DNA from: an uncultured Collinsella sp.
GTDB taxonomy: Bacteria > Actinomycetota > Coriobacteriia > Coriobacteriales > Coriobacteriaceae
Length of the DNA: 54,736 nt
Assembly (NCBI GenBank): GCA_902494535.1
Contig: CABUTO010000009.1
Coordinates: forward strand, 1-54,736
Direction of reading: 5' to 3'
In this document: positions 23,817 through 32,130 of the stretch, in pieces
Numbering within the stretch: position 1 is the stretch's first letter
Layout of the letters: each line of letters starts with the position of its first letter
Translations under genes and position numbers: made by a program
Notes under the pieces: generated by a model
Told to the model about the DNA's origin: nothing
Seen by the model: only the letters and a program-made list of their open reading frames with translations
Database searches by the model: none

Positions 23817-24569
23817 CTACGAGATATTGCCCAAAAACGCCTTGGTGCGTTCGCTCTTGGGGTGGTCGAAGACCTCGCTCGGCGTACCCTCTTCTACAAT
23901 GACGCCTCCGTCCATAAAGACGACGCGGTCGGCGACATCGCGGGCAAAGCCCATCTCGTGCGTCACGACGATCATGGTCATACCGTCTTGCGCCAGGTCG
24001 CGCATGACACCCAGAACGTCGCGAACCAGCTCGGGATCGAGCGCCGACGTGGCCTCGTCAAAGAGCATAACGTGAGGGTTCATCGACAGGGCGCGGGCGA
24101 TGGCAACGCGCTGCTGCTGGCCGCCCGAGAGCTGGCTCGGCATAAAGTCGATACGCTCGGCAAGACCGACCTTGGTCAGCTCCTCGACGGCGATCTTCTC
24201 GGCCTCTTCCTTGCTGCGCTTGAGCACCTTTTGCTGCGCAAGCATGACGTTCTTTTTGACCGACAGGTGCGGGAACAGGTTGAACTGCTGAAACACCATG
24301 CCCAAGTGCGTACGCACCTTATTGAGGTCAACGCCCTTGGCGCACACATCCACGCCCTCGACGACAATCGAACCACTTGTAGGATGCTCCAGACGATTGA
24401 TGCAGCGAAGCATCGTCGACTTGCCCGAGCCCGAAGGACCCAGAACTACGACGACCTCGCCCTTATGCACATCCAGATCGATATCGCGCAGGACCACGTT
24501 ATCGCCAAAGGCCTTCTGGAGGTTCTTGATGCTGACGACGACCTCGTTCGAGTTATTGGTTTCGCTCAT
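23817..24569 (-). CDS. Polar amino acid ABC transporter, ATP-binding protein (GlnQ-like)
   Basis: A 250-aa ABC ATPase. Walker A is GPSGSGKST (about 39-47), signature LSGGQQQRVAIARAL, Walker B VMLFDEATSALDPELV, switch His in VVTHEMG. The sequence belongs to the polar amino acid uptake group (glutamine, glutamate, histidine, arginine). AGGAGG precedes the ATG by 7 nt. It is the last gene of the operon after the permease, 12 nt apart. Confidence 0.92.
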   Translation of the reverse strand: MSETNNSNEVVVSIKNLQKAFGDNVVLRDIDLDVHKGEVVVVLGPSGSGKSTMLRCINRLEHPTSGSIVVEGVDVCAKGVDLNKVRTHLGMVFQQFNLFPHLSVKKNVMLAQQKVLKRSKEEAEKIAVEELTKVGLAERIDFMPSQLSGGQQQRVAIARALSMNPHVMLFDEATSALDPELVRDVLGVMRDLAQDGMTMIVVTHEMGFARDVADRVVFMDGGVIVEEGTPSEVFDHPKSERTKAFLGNIS

Positions 24570-24581
24570 GATAGGACCTCC

Positions 24582-25943
24582 TTACAGACCGGCGATGTGA
24601 TCGGCGGGCGTCGCGACAACCTGTCCGGCGCTCTTGGCGGGACGCTTCTTCTTGGTCTCGGTCGTGCCCAAAAGCCTCGCCTCAAGACCGCTCACCAAGC
24701 GAGCGAGCGGCAGGGTGATGACCAGATAGAACAGGGCGGCAACCACGTACGGTGTAATGGAGCCCGTCGTGGCCACGATGGTACGGGCGTTCATGACGAT
24801 CTCGACCACACCCACGGCGGCAAGCAGCGACGTATCCTTGTAAAGCAAGATAAACTCGCTGGTCAGCGTAGGCAAAACATTGCGGAACGTCTGCGGAATC
24901 ATAACGTAGAGCAGCGTCTGGAAGGCATTCATGCCCAGAGAGCGAGCAGCCTCGTTTTGGCCCTTGGGGATCGATTGAATACCGGCGCGGAAGATCTCAC
25001 ACAGATAGGCAGACGAATTCATGGCCATGACGATGACGCCGAGCACGTAGTCATCAACCTTGACTCCGGCCAACGGCAGACCGAAGAACGCGATATAGAT
25101 CTGCAGGAAAGCCGGCGTACCGCGAATGATATTCACATAGATGCCGGCAAAGCAACGCAGGATGCGCGACTTAGAGATGCGCATGAGCGACAGGGCAAAA
25201 CCGAAGGGAATTGCCAGCGGAAACGCCACAAGCACGATCGAGAGCGACATGAGGAAGCCCTTGAAGACGATCGGCAGGCTCTGGACCAAAATGACCGGGT
25301 TCAGGAACAGGCGCAGGAACATATTGGAGTTCCACGCCTCGACCCACGGCTGCTCCTTAAGGTCGGTCAGGAAGTTATCGAAGGCCGTCACGCCCTTGAT
25401 CTCCACCGACGGAATCTTGGAGATCTTCTTGGTCGACCCGTCAGCGAGCGTATAGGTGCCGCTAAAGGCCTCATCGCCGCCCTCGACGGGGAAGGTCACG
25501 CCGTAGACCTCGACGCGGAAATAGCCGCCGGCAGGCGCCGTCTCGCCAAAATCAATCTTGAGCGTCTGACCATCGACCTTGCACGTGGGCTTCATGGGCG
25601 TACGGTCCATAAGGTCATCGCCCGAGAGCATCGTCAGGCGCGTATCATCGGCGCCAAAGGTCGTGCCGTCGGCAAACGTCAGTGAAAGGCCGCCCAGCTC
25701 CTCGTCGGCATCGGCCTGGACCTCCCAGGTGATGCGGGTCTCGGTGCCACCGACCACGTCGCTACCCGAACCGGTATTGGGTCGGGCGGTGATCTTTGCG
25801 GTCTCAAGCGCCTGGGCGGTCGTGGGCACGCAGGCCCCCGCGCACACCAGGGCGAGTGCCACAGCCAAAGCGCAGGCTAGCTTTTGGAGCATCGAGGGCA
25901 GTGGATAGCTCTGGCCCATAGCTCCTTGGTTCAATCGAGACAA
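24582..25943 (-). CDS. Polar amino acid ABC transporter permease with an extra N-terminal extracellular domain
   Basis: A 453-aa permease. A signal sequence (hydrophobic ACALAVALALVCAGA, then TTAQA) is followed by about 180 extracellular residues rich in beta structure. The His/Glu/Gln-type permease then begins, with membrane helices and the EAA loop NEAARSLGMNAFQTLLYVMIP (about 350-370, broken here at ALGM equivalents). Usual permeases are about 220-250 aa, so the N-terminal half is an addition. I chose TTG at 25943 because AGGAG lies 5 nt upstream; the ATG at 25919 has its AGGAG only 2 nt away. Confidence 0.85.
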   Translation of the reverse strand: MSRLNQGAMGQSYPLPSMLQKLACALAVALALVCAGACVPTTAQALETAKITARPNTGSGSDVVGGTETRITWEVQADADEELGGLSLTFADGTTFGADDTRLTMLSGDDLMDRTPMKPTCKVDGQTLKIDFGETAPAGGYFRVEVYGVTFPVEGGDEAFSGTYTLADGSTKKISKIPSVEIKGVTAFDNFLTDLKEQPWVEAWNSNMFLRLFLNPVILVQSLPIVFKGFLMSLSIVLVAFPLAIPFGFALSLMRISKSRILRCFAGIYVNIIRGTPAFLQIYIAFFGLPLAGVKVDDYVLGVIVMAMNSSAYLCEIFRAGIQSIPKGQNEAARSLGMNAFQTLLYVMIPQTFRNVLPTLTSEFILLYKDTSLLAAVGVVEIVMNARTIVATTGSITPYVVAALFYLVITLPLARLVSGLEARLLGTTETKKKRPAKSAGQVVATPADHIAGL

Positions 25944-26009
25944 GGTGGCTCCTAACGTTTAAGTTGCCGACATAACGGGGCGGGATGACGCCCATTCAAG
26001 AAACGCAAA

Positions 26010-26037
26010 GGCCCTCTCCGCCAAAACGGAAAGGGCC
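26010..26037 (-). terminator. Hairpin between the binding protein and permease genes
   Basis: GGCCCT-CCG pairs with CGG-AGGGCC, followed on the minus strand by TTTGCG. Partial termination here would raise binding-protein expression over the membrane parts. Confidence 0.65.
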
Positions 26038-26059
26038 CGCGTGCAATCGAGTAGTTATT

Positions 26060-26920
26060 TTACTTGATGTTGTACTTAGCCATGAGGGCGTCAACGGTAC
26101 CGTCATCGGTCAGGTCCTTGATGGCCTGGTTGATGTCGTCCCTGAGCTTGGTGTTGCCCTGGTTGATGGCAATGGCGTACTCCTCGCCGGTGCTGATCTG
26201 CTTGATGGTCTGGCAGGTGTTGAACTGCTCGGCGGTCAGCTGGCTGGCGACGGAGCGGTTGGTCACCACGGCGTCACCCTTATCGGACTGCAGGGCGCTG
26301 AAGCACTCGGTGGCATCCTTGTAGGGGACGATCTTGGCCTTGGGGAAGTTCTCCTGGGCAAAGGCCTCGGCGGTCGAGCCAGACTGGACGATGATGGTAG
26401 CGTCGGCGTTGTTGAGCTTCTCGCTGTAGTTATCGGCAGTGATGTCGGTGTTATCGACCTTGGTCACGATAGCCTGGTCATCCATGTAGTAGGAGTCGGA
26501 GAACGCGACCTCCTTCTCACGCTCGGGCGTGTCGGTGATAGCCGCGATGGAAACGTCATACTTGGCGCCCGAAGCGACGCCCGGAACCAGCGTGTCAAAG
26601 TCATTGTTGACATACTCGACATCCAGGCCCAGCTTGTCGCCGATAGCCTTGATGAGCTCAAGGTCAAAGCCCTGATAATCGCCGTTGTCATCCTTGTACT
26701 CAAACGGCGCGTACTCGGCAGAGGTGCCGACGGTCAGCGTGCCGTCCTTGACGAGCGCGTACTCCTTGGAGCCGTCGACCTTCTCGACCTTAGCGTCGTC
26801 AGAACTGCTGGAACCGGCATCAGAACCAGAGGTGGCGTTGGACGAACCGCAGCCCGTCAGAGCAAGGGCGAGCGCCATGGCACCCGTGGCGGCAAATGCG
26901 CCAAGCTTCTTGAGCTTCAT
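26060..26920 (-). CDS. Polar amino acid ABC transporter, substrate-binding lipoprotein
   Basis: A 286-aa periplasmic-binding fold lipoprotein. The signal peptide ends in the lipobox LTGC with the lipidated Cys24, then a Ser/Asp-rich linker. The mature domain has LTVGTSAEYAPFEYKD, GFDLELIKAIGDKLG and YMDDQAIV, typical of family 3 amino acid binders. GGAAGGAG lies before the ATG at 26920. First gene of the three-gene transporter operon. The amino acid is not predictable from sequence alone. Confidence 0.92.
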   Translation of the reverse strand: MKLKKLGAFAATGAMALALALTGCGSSNATSGSDAGSSSSDDAKVEKVDGSKEYALVKDGTLTVGTSAEYAPFEYKDDNGDYQGFDLELIKAIGDKLGLDVEYVNNDFDTLVPGVASGAKYDVSIAAITDTPEREKEVAFSDSYYMDDQAIVTKVDNTDITADNYSEKLNNADATIIVQSGSTAEAFAQENFPKAKIVPYKDATECFSALQSDKGDAVVTNRSVASQLTAEQFNTCQTIKQISTGEEYAIAINQGNTKLRDDINQAIKDLTDDGTVDALMAKYNIK

Positions 26921-26977
26921 AATCAGTCTCCTTCCGGTGACCTCGTTTGATTCAGAGGTCTGCAAAAACTGTTGGCT

Positions 26978-27006
26978 ATTATGCACCCGGAATTACGAAT
27001 CTGCAA
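26978..27006 (-). promoter_or_regulatory. Putative promoter of the amino acid transporter operon
   Basis: On the minus strand TTGCAG (27001-27006) and CATAAT (26978-26983) are 17 nt apart, about 58 nt before the binding-protein start. Confidence 0.5.
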
Positions 27007-27067
27007 TGAGAAAACTGATTGAAACAAACCCATAACGTGAATGGAATACTCTACTTTGTGACAGTCA

Positions 27068-27934
27068 TTACTGCTGCAATGACCTTAATAGTCTAATTTC
27101 AGCTGCATAACCTGCAAGTTCGTTCGGAGTCTCCAAAATAAACGGCAGCGAACGCAAATGGCCATTCGATACAATATTCTGCATAACCTGCATACCGCCA
27201 CCAAATTCCCCGCTGCCAAGGTATCCCTTGCCGATGCACTCGTGACGATCTTTATGGGCGCCACAAGGGTTCTTCGAATCGTTGATGTGTACGGCATGCA
27301 AGCGATCGATACCCACCACGCGGTCGAACTCGTCGAGTACGCCGTCCAGATCATGGATGATGTCGTAGCCGGCATCGCTCACATGGCAGGTGTCCAAACA
27401 AACGCCCAGTTTATCGGACAGCTCTGGGCACTTGGCGGCAACGCCCTCGATAATGCACGCCAGCTCCTCAAAGCTGCGGCCCACCTCGGTACCCTTGCCG
27501 GCCATGGTCTCGAGCAACACCGTCGTCTGCTGGCCCTCAAACATCACCTGGCACAGGGTGTCGACAATCATCTGAATGCCGGCGTCGGAGCCCTGCCCCA
27601 CATGCGCACCGGGATGGAAGTTGTAGTAGTTGCCGGGCAGCGCCTCCATGCGCCGCAGGTCCTCTGCCATGGCCTCCAGGGCAAACTCGCGCGCCCGCTC
27701 TTTGGCTGAGCAGGGGTTATAGGTATACGGGGCATGCGCCACGAGCGGTCCAAAGTCGTTTTGCTCCATAAGCTCGCGCAGGGCCGCCACGTCATCCATG
27801 TCAAGGTCTTTCGCCTTGCCGCCGCGCGGGTTGCGCGTAAAGAATGCAAAGGTATTGGCGCCAATGGACAACGCCGTCTCCCCCATCGCCCGATAGCCCT
27901 TCGTCGTCGAAAGATGGCACCCAATCGTCAGCAT
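27068..27934 (-). CDS. nfo: Endonuclease IV (AP endonuclease)
   Basis: A 288-aa zinc-dependent TIM-barrel enzyme that cuts DNA 5' of abasic sites in base-excision repair. Ligand regions are visible: MLTIGCHLS at the start, NYYNFHPGAHVGQG (about 105-118), LLETMAGKG (about 143), CLDTCHVSDAGYDI (about 180-193), LHAVHINDSKNPCGAHKDRHE (start about 216, broken across the motif) and FILETPN (about 266). GGAGGG lies about 8 nt before the ATG at 27934. That ribosome site is the end of a 90-nt repeat just upstream. Confidence 0.93.
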   Translation of the reverse strand: MLTIGCHLSTTKGYRAMGETALSIGANTFAFFTRNPRGGKAKDLDMDDVAALRELMEQNDFGPLVAHAPYTYNPCSAKERAREFALEAMAEDLRRMEALPGNYYNFHPGAHVGQGSDAGIQMIVDTLCQVMFEGQQTTVLLETMAGKGTEVGRSFEELACIIEGVAAKCPELSDKLGVCLDTCHVSDAGYDIIHDLDGVLDEFDRVVGIDRLHAVHINDSKNPCGAHKDRHECIGKGYLGSGEFGGGMQVMQNIVSNGHLRSLPFILETPNELAGYAAEIRLLRSLQQ

Positions 27935-27950
27935 CTCCAGCTCCCTCCTC

Positions 27951-28040
27951 ATCAGTTGCGGAAAAATACGGTCTATTGGTGCCTTATTTTGGCGCAAACA
28001 GACCGTATTCCACCGCAAGTTATAAAAGGGGCATCAGGAG
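27951..28040 (-). repeat. 90-nt hairpin repeat, copy A
   Basis: Aligns without gaps to 29119-29208. Fixed parts are ATCAGTTGCGG, GCAAACAG and TATAAAAGGG (plus strand). The central stem AATACGGTCT/AGACCGTATT (27965-27974, 28000-28009) differs from copy B by four paired changes. On the minus strand it ends next to the ribosome site of nfo. Confidence 0.75.
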
Positions 28041-28087
28041 CAAAGGCCTCCAGGCATTCCAAGCGCTGGCGCCATGCCCCCCACGCC

Positions 28088-29107
28088 CTAAAGTTTCAAG
28101 CGAATCGCATCGATGATGTGCGCACAGCGCTGTGTGGCGGCAAGGGGCATGACGGGACTCTCGAGTTTCCCCGCCCGGATGAGCTGGGTCGCATGCTGGA
28201 TTTCGCCGTAGAAATCATCGACCTCAAACGGGGCTTTTATTTCGAGCATTCGTCCGTCGGAGTACTTCACATAGGCGAGCTCGGGGCGATGGAGACGCTC
28301 GATTTCCAACGAGCCCCGCTCACAGGCAATCGTTAAGCGGCTTTCATATGTTGCTTTGCCGTCGCACACCATATGAATGGGTATACCGTCGACGCTCATA
28401 TGGATCTCGTCGGCCCAATCGACGCGGCCGCCCGATACGTCACGCCAGCGAACTTCACGAGACGAAACCTCGCAAGCGCCCGCGAGCAAATCCTCAAACC
28501 AACCGACTGCATAGCAGCCCATGTCATATAGACAGCCGCCCTGCAACGGATCAAGCAGATAGCCTGAAGGAGACTCGCCGTAATCGAGCTTTTGCACGCT
28601 TTCAATCGAGACAATACGGCCAAGCTCACCCGACGCAAGCAAGTCCTTCACGCGAGTGCGCATTGGGCAAAACCGATTCTTCATCGCCTCCATAAACAGC
28701 ACGCCGCGCTCGCGAGAGGTGGAGGCAATCGAGAGAGCCTCTTCCTCACTCAAAACGGCCGGCTTTTCGCACAGCACGGCCTTTCCGGCGCACAGCGCGC
28801 GACAGGCCCAACGCGTATGCATGCCATGCGGAAGAGCCAAGTAAATTGCGTCGACATCGGGGTCGGCAATCAGCGCGTCATAAGCCGCATCGCCGTTATC
28901 GTCGACCGAGGCATGGCCATGCGCAGCATCAATCGAAAACGCTCGGCAAAATTCCTCGACATGCGCAGGAGTGCGGCCGGCCGCAGCCACCAGCCGTGCC
29001 CCGTCGACCTTCTTGAGCGACGATGCAAATCGATGAGAAATGTGCCCAGCGCCCAAAATGCCCCAACGAACCTCACGCGAATCATTACGTAAACCTCGGT
29101 CACCCAC
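28088..29107 (-). CDS. Gfo/Idh/MocA-family NAD(P)-dependent oxidoreductase
   Basis: A 339-aa dehydrogenase. The Rossmann motif is GILGAGHISHRFA (about 16-28), the catalytic-lysine motif is LCEKPAVL (about 103), and the dimer-interface beta-sheet domain begins around 130 with a SGYLLDPLQGGCLYDMGCYAV active-site segment (split at GG). The family oxidises or reduces sugars, inositol and bile pigments. Substrate unknown. It starts with GTG, GGGAGG lies 5 nt upstream and belongs to the edge of repeat copy B. Confidence 0.87.
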   Translation of the reverse strand: MGDRGLRNDSREVRWGILGAGHISHRFASSLKKVDGARLVAAAGRTPAHVEEFCRAFSIDAAHGHASVDDNGDAAYDALIADPDVDAIYLALPHGMHTRWACRALCAGKAVLCEKPAVLSEEEALSIASTSRERGVLFMEAMKNRFCPMRTRVKDLLASGELGRIVSIESVQKLDYGESPSGYLLDPLQGGCLYDMGCYAVGWFEDLLAGACEVSSREVRWRDVSGGRVDWADEIHMSVDGIPIHMVCDGKATYESRLTIACERGSLEIERLHRPELAYVKYSDGRMLEIKAPFEVDDFYGEIQHATQLIRAGKLESPVMPLAATQRCAHIIDAIRLKL

Positions 29108-29118
29108 GATAGCCTCCC

Positions 29119-29208
29119 ATCAGTTGCGGCGAAATAGTTCCTGCTATCGCCCTATTCTGCCGCAAACAGGAACTATTCCATCACAAGATATAAAAGGGTC
29201 ATGAGGAG
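29119..29208 (-). repeat. 90-nt hairpin repeat, copy B
   Basis: Same length as copy A at 27951-28040, with the stem AATAGTTCCTG/CAGGAACTATT (29133-29143, 29167-29177). Its 3' side overlaps the last codons of the aldo/keto reductase gene (stop at 29199-29201). Its other side provides the ribosome site of the next gene. Confidence 0.75.
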
Positions 29209-30389
29209 CGCGTTTTGCCGAAGGCCTTAAGCACCGCCGTCACGGGACCAGGCTGGAAACGTCGGCGCACATCGTCGAGACGCTCGGGAATATCGATGTG
29301 CTGCGGGCAGTGCCGCGCGCATTTGCCGCATTTGACGCAATTGCTCACCAACTTGGGCTCGCTTGTGCGCACCGCGCTCGCCGTAAAGTATTGAGACAGC
29401 CCCGTAAACCAGCTGTGCGCATAGCTTGCGTTGTAGGCGGCAAAACATCCAGGGATATTGATGCCTTTAGGGCACGGCATGCAATAGCCGCATCCCGTGC
29501 AGGGCACACGGTTCGATTTCTCAAACTCCATCAACACGCGCGCAATCGTGTCGAGCTGGTTGGCCGTCATCGAATTCGGCAACGCGAGGTCTGCCAGTGA
29601 CGAATTCTCGTCCACCTGCGCGGTATCGGTCATACCCGAAAGCAACATGGTCACCTGGGGATGATTCCACACCCACGAGAGCCCCCAAGCGGCAGGCGTA
29701 TGCAAATGCCGATCGCATGCACCATCGAGAACAGCGCGCGCCCGCGGAGGCAATTTGCCTGCCAAGCGTCCGCCCAAAAGCGGCTCCATCACAAACACCG
29801 CGAGACCTCGCTCGGCGGCGGCCATGAGCCCCGCCGTTCCCGCCTGATATCGTTCTCCAGCGTAGTTGTACTGGATCTGGCAAATGTCCCACTCATACGC
29901 ATCGAGCATCGTAAGGAAGTCCGCCGCGCTGCCGTGGTACGAAAAGCCTATCTGACGAATACGCCCTGCAGCCTTTTGCTGCGCGATCCAGTCCTCGATG
30001 CCCAACGCCACCACACGTTCCCACTGGGCGGGCGAGGTAATGTTGTGCATGAGGTAATAGTCGATATGGTCGGTCCGTAGGCGGCGCAGTTGCTCGTCGA
30101 AGAACCGGTCGAAATCCTCCGCGCATTTGCACGAAGCATGCGGCAGCTTGGTTGCGAGCAAAACCTGGTCGCGCAAGCCCAGGCGCTCAAGCGACGCACC
30201 CACGCACGCCTCGTTGCCGGGATAGAGATAGGCCGTGTCCAGGTAGTTAATCCCCTGCTCCACCGCACGGGAAATGATGGCATCGGCTGTCTTCGCATCC
30301 GGACGTCCCGGCGCACCGGGAAACCTCATGCAGCCCAGACCCAGAGCGGATATTCGGTTACCACTTTTAGGGTCAACGCGGTATTGCAC
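29199..30389 (-). CDS. Aldo/keto reductase with C-terminal 4Fe-4S domain
   Basis: A 396-aa fusion. The N-terminal aldo/keto reductase barrel shows LGLGCMRFPG, the tetrad residues in NYLDTAYLYPG (Asp, Tyr), LLATKLP (Lys) and YYLMHNI (His). The C-terminal 90 residues carry CTGCGYCMPCPKGINIPG and CVKCGKCARHCPQHIDIP, a bacterial two-cluster ferredoxin pattern. Such fusions are frequent in anaerobes and probably take electrons from ferredoxin or flavodoxin. It starts with GTG, GGGGAGGGG lies just upstream. Confidence 0.9.
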   Translation of the reverse strand: MQYRVDPKSGNRISALGLGCMRFPGAPGRPDAKTADAIISRAVEQGINYLDTAYLYPGNEACVGASLERLGLRDQVLLATKLPHASCKCAEDFDRFFDEQLRRLRTDHIDYYLMHNITSPAQWERVVALGIEDWIAQQKAAGRIRQIGFSYHGSAADFLTMLDAYEWDICQIQYNYAGERYQAGTAGLMAAAERGLAVFVMEPLLGGRLAGKLPPRARAVLDGACDRHLHTPAAWGLSWVWNHPQVTMLLSGMTDTAQVDENSSLADLALPNSMTANQLDTIARVLMEFEKSNRVPCTGCGYCMPCPKGINIPGCFAAYNASYAHSWFTGLSQYFTASAVRTSEPKLVSNCVKCGKCARHCPQHIDIPERLDDVRRRFQPGPVTAVLKAFGKTRSS

Positions 30390-30551
30390 GGCCCCTCCCC
30401 TCCCATCGAAGCCCTGACAAGGCGAAACAAACCCGTCACGTCATCGAAACACATCGGAATCGCAATTGAGAACGTATCGTAACGCAGCAGAAATCGAGCC
30501 GTCACGGCACCGCTTTAACATCAGCAAAAAGCCCGATGAAAGGAGCCGGGC

Positions 30552-30620
30552 ATGACCACGCGCATGTCTTTGCGGTCTGCCCTGCAGCGTAGCGTCCAGG
30601 CAAACGTTTCTTTTTTATAA
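30552..30620 (+). CDS. Possible 22-aa small peptide or leader
   Basis: The frame encodes MTTRMSLRSALQRSVQANVS and two more residues. AAAGGAG lies 6 nt before the ATG, in the loop of a hairpin GCCCG/CGGGC that could mask it. The peptide is basic and has no membrane segment. Coding is uncertain. A structured leader RNA is an equal possibility. Confidence 0.25.
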   Translation: MTTRMSLRSALQRSVQANVSFL

Positions 30621-30668
30621 CAGCCGCCCCGCGCACCCACCAATCACCCTGGCAGCATACAATCCATC

Positions 30669-30694
30669 AGGCGCCCCTTACGCGGGCGCCTTTT
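30669..30694 (+). terminator. Terminator-like hairpin upstream of the panE-like gene
   Basis: AGGCGCCC pairs with GGGCGCCT followed by TTTAC, 20 nt before the ATG. It can end a short upstream transcript or act as an attenuator. Confidence 0.6.
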
Positions 30695-30713
30695 ACATGG
30701 GGAGATGATTCAC

Positions 30714-31628
30714 ATGCAGATCAACAAGGTCGCTTTTATCGGCAAGGGCGGCGTCGGCCTGCTCTACGGCAGCATGATTGCCAAGGCCCTCGGCAATGAC
30801 GCCGTCGAATACGTTATGGATGACACCCGTTTTGAGCGTCACGCGAACGACGCGCTCACCGTCAACGGCAAGCCCTGCGATCTCACGTCCGTCCGTGCCA
30901 GCGAGGCGACGCCCGCCGATCTGGTCATCCTGACAGTCAAGACCACCGGTCTCGACCAAGCACTCAAGACTATGGAGCGCGTCGTGGGACCCAACACGCT
31001 CATCGCCTCGCTGTGCAACGGCATTACGAGCGAGCAAAAGATTGCCGAACGCTTTGGCTGGGAGCATACCGTTCTTGGTATCTGCCAGGGCATGGACGCC
31101 GTGTTTCTCAACGGCGCGCTCACCTTTACCAATGCGGGCGAAATCCGCTTTGGCGCGGCGGCCGGCACGAACCCCGCAACCATCACCGCAATCGACGAGC
31201 TCTATACGCGCTGCGGCATCGCCCATACCGTCGAGGACGACATCGCCCACCGCATGTGGGCCAAACTCATGCTCAACGACGGCATCAACCAGACCTGCAT
31301 GGCCTACGGCGGGACCTACAGAAGCGCCACGGAGCCGGGCTCCGAGCAGCGTCGCTGCTTTGTTTCCGCCATGCGCGAAACGCTTGCGGTCGCCAACGCC
31401 GAGGGCGTTGAACTGACCGAGGCAGACCTGACGCAAATGGTGCACCTCATCGAGGGAATCGACCCCGCCGGTATGCCCTCGATGGCTCAAGACCGCATCG
31501 CAAGGCGCAAAACCGAGGTTGATGAGTTCGCGGGCACCATCTGCCGCCTCGCAGCCAAACACGATATCCAGGCACCGCAAAACGAGTGGCTCTATCGGCG
31601 CATCCGCGATATCGAGAAAAGCTGGTAG
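30714..31628 (+). CDS. Ketopantoate reductase-like protein (PanE/ApbA family)
   Basis: A 304-aa NADPH-dependent dehydrogenase. The dinucleotide motif is FIGKGGVGLLYG (about 8-19). The catalytic region VKTTGLDQALK has the usual Lys, and the C-terminal helical domain shows HRMWAKLMLNDGINQTCM with the active-site Lys and Asn pattern. PanE makes pantoate for coenzyme A, but many relatives have other 2-oxo acid substrates and no other pantothenate gene is here. I chose the ATG at 30714 with GGGGAG 9 nt upstream, over the ATG at 30705 that touches it. Confidence 0.82.
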   Translation: MQINKVAFIGKGGVGLLYGSMIAKALGNDAVEYVMDDTRFERHANDALTVNGKPCDLTSVRASEATPADLVILTVKTTGLDQALKTMERVVGPNTLIASLCNGITSEQKIAERFGWEHTVLGICQGMDAVFLNGALTFTNAGEIRFGAAAGTNPATITAIDELYTRCGIAHTVEDDIAHRMWAKLMLNDGINQTCMAYGGTYRSATEPGSEQRRCFVSAMRETLAVANAEGVELTEADLTQMVHLIEGIDPAGMPSMAQDRIARRKTEVDEFAGTICRLAAKHDIQAPQNEWLYRRIRDIEKSW

Positions 31629-31665
31629 CGCCGACGCACCGCATTCAACAGCCTTAACAGCAAAA

Positions 31666-31696
31666 CCGCCGCAAGGGAACCTTTCCCCTGCGGCGG
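31666..31696 (+). terminator. Terminator of the panE-like gene
   Basis: CCGCCGCA-GGG pairs with CCC-TGCGGCGG, then CCTTCATCTTC. About 40 nt past the stop. Confidence 0.65.
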
Positions 31697-31737
31697 CCTT
31701 CATCTTCGTCTATGACCGGCGGCCGATCTCACAACAG

Positions 31738-31944
31738 TTAGCGTTGCGACCCCGGCACCTCGTCCTCATCGTCGCGGCAAAGAACCACGCCTGCGCTTCC
31801 CAGCAGCGTGGCCGCGATCAGCGCGCCGACCACGATAGGAGCAGCCCCGCATGTCCCCTGCATGCCCGCGACGAGCGCGGCCGTGGGACCAAGGCAGCCA
31901 AGCATCAACGCGACGGCGGCAACGGCAATATCTCGAGCATTCAC
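31738..31944 (-). CDS. Small membrane protein of unknown function
   Basis: A 68-aa protein with two hydrophobic stretches (about 5-27 and 35-55) and an acidic tail (CRDDEDEVPGSQR). Two Cys lie at the membrane edges (LGCLG, GTCGA). GGAGG is 14 nt from the ATG, which is far, and an in-frame stop precedes it. Codon use looks normal for the region. I do not recognise a family. Confidence 0.5.
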   Translation of the reverse strand: MNARDIAVAAVALMLGCLGPTAALVAGMQGTCGAAPIVVGALIAATLLGSAGVVLCRDDEDEVPGSQR

Positions 31945-32059
31945 AAGACCACTTCCTCCAAGAGAAAGACCTTATTTCTCAAGAACCAGTGTGCCCCGCA
32001 TCCATACGCCCAGCGTACCGCCACGGTAAGGGCTCTGTTAACTCAAACGCATACATAGA

Positions 32060-32103
32060 ACGGACGTCCTTACGTTGCCCTAAAGCTCGGTAAAGACGCC
32101 CGT
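32060..32103. other. Weak inverted repeat after the secreted coiled-coil gene
   Basis: ACGGACGTC (32060-32068) pairs with GACGCCCGT (32095-32103) with one mismatch, loop 26 nt, no T-run. It may contribute to termination of the gene ending at 32131. Confidence 0.3.
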
Positions 32104-32130
32104 CCGCCAAATATCCGTGATGCAGAAAAA

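Larger units (their letters stand above)
30390..30713. other. Intergenic region between divergent oxidoreductase genes
   Basis: Holds a possible 22-codon leader (30552-30620), a TACAAT at about 30656-30661 that may be the -10 box of the panE-like gene, and a terminator-like hairpin at 30669-30694. Nothing else is recognised. Confidence 0.4.

Noticed and set aside
23862..25685. A 607-codon open frame opposite the ABC transporter genes
   Set aside because: It spans two genes in antisense and shows no domain; both genes on the other strand are clear.
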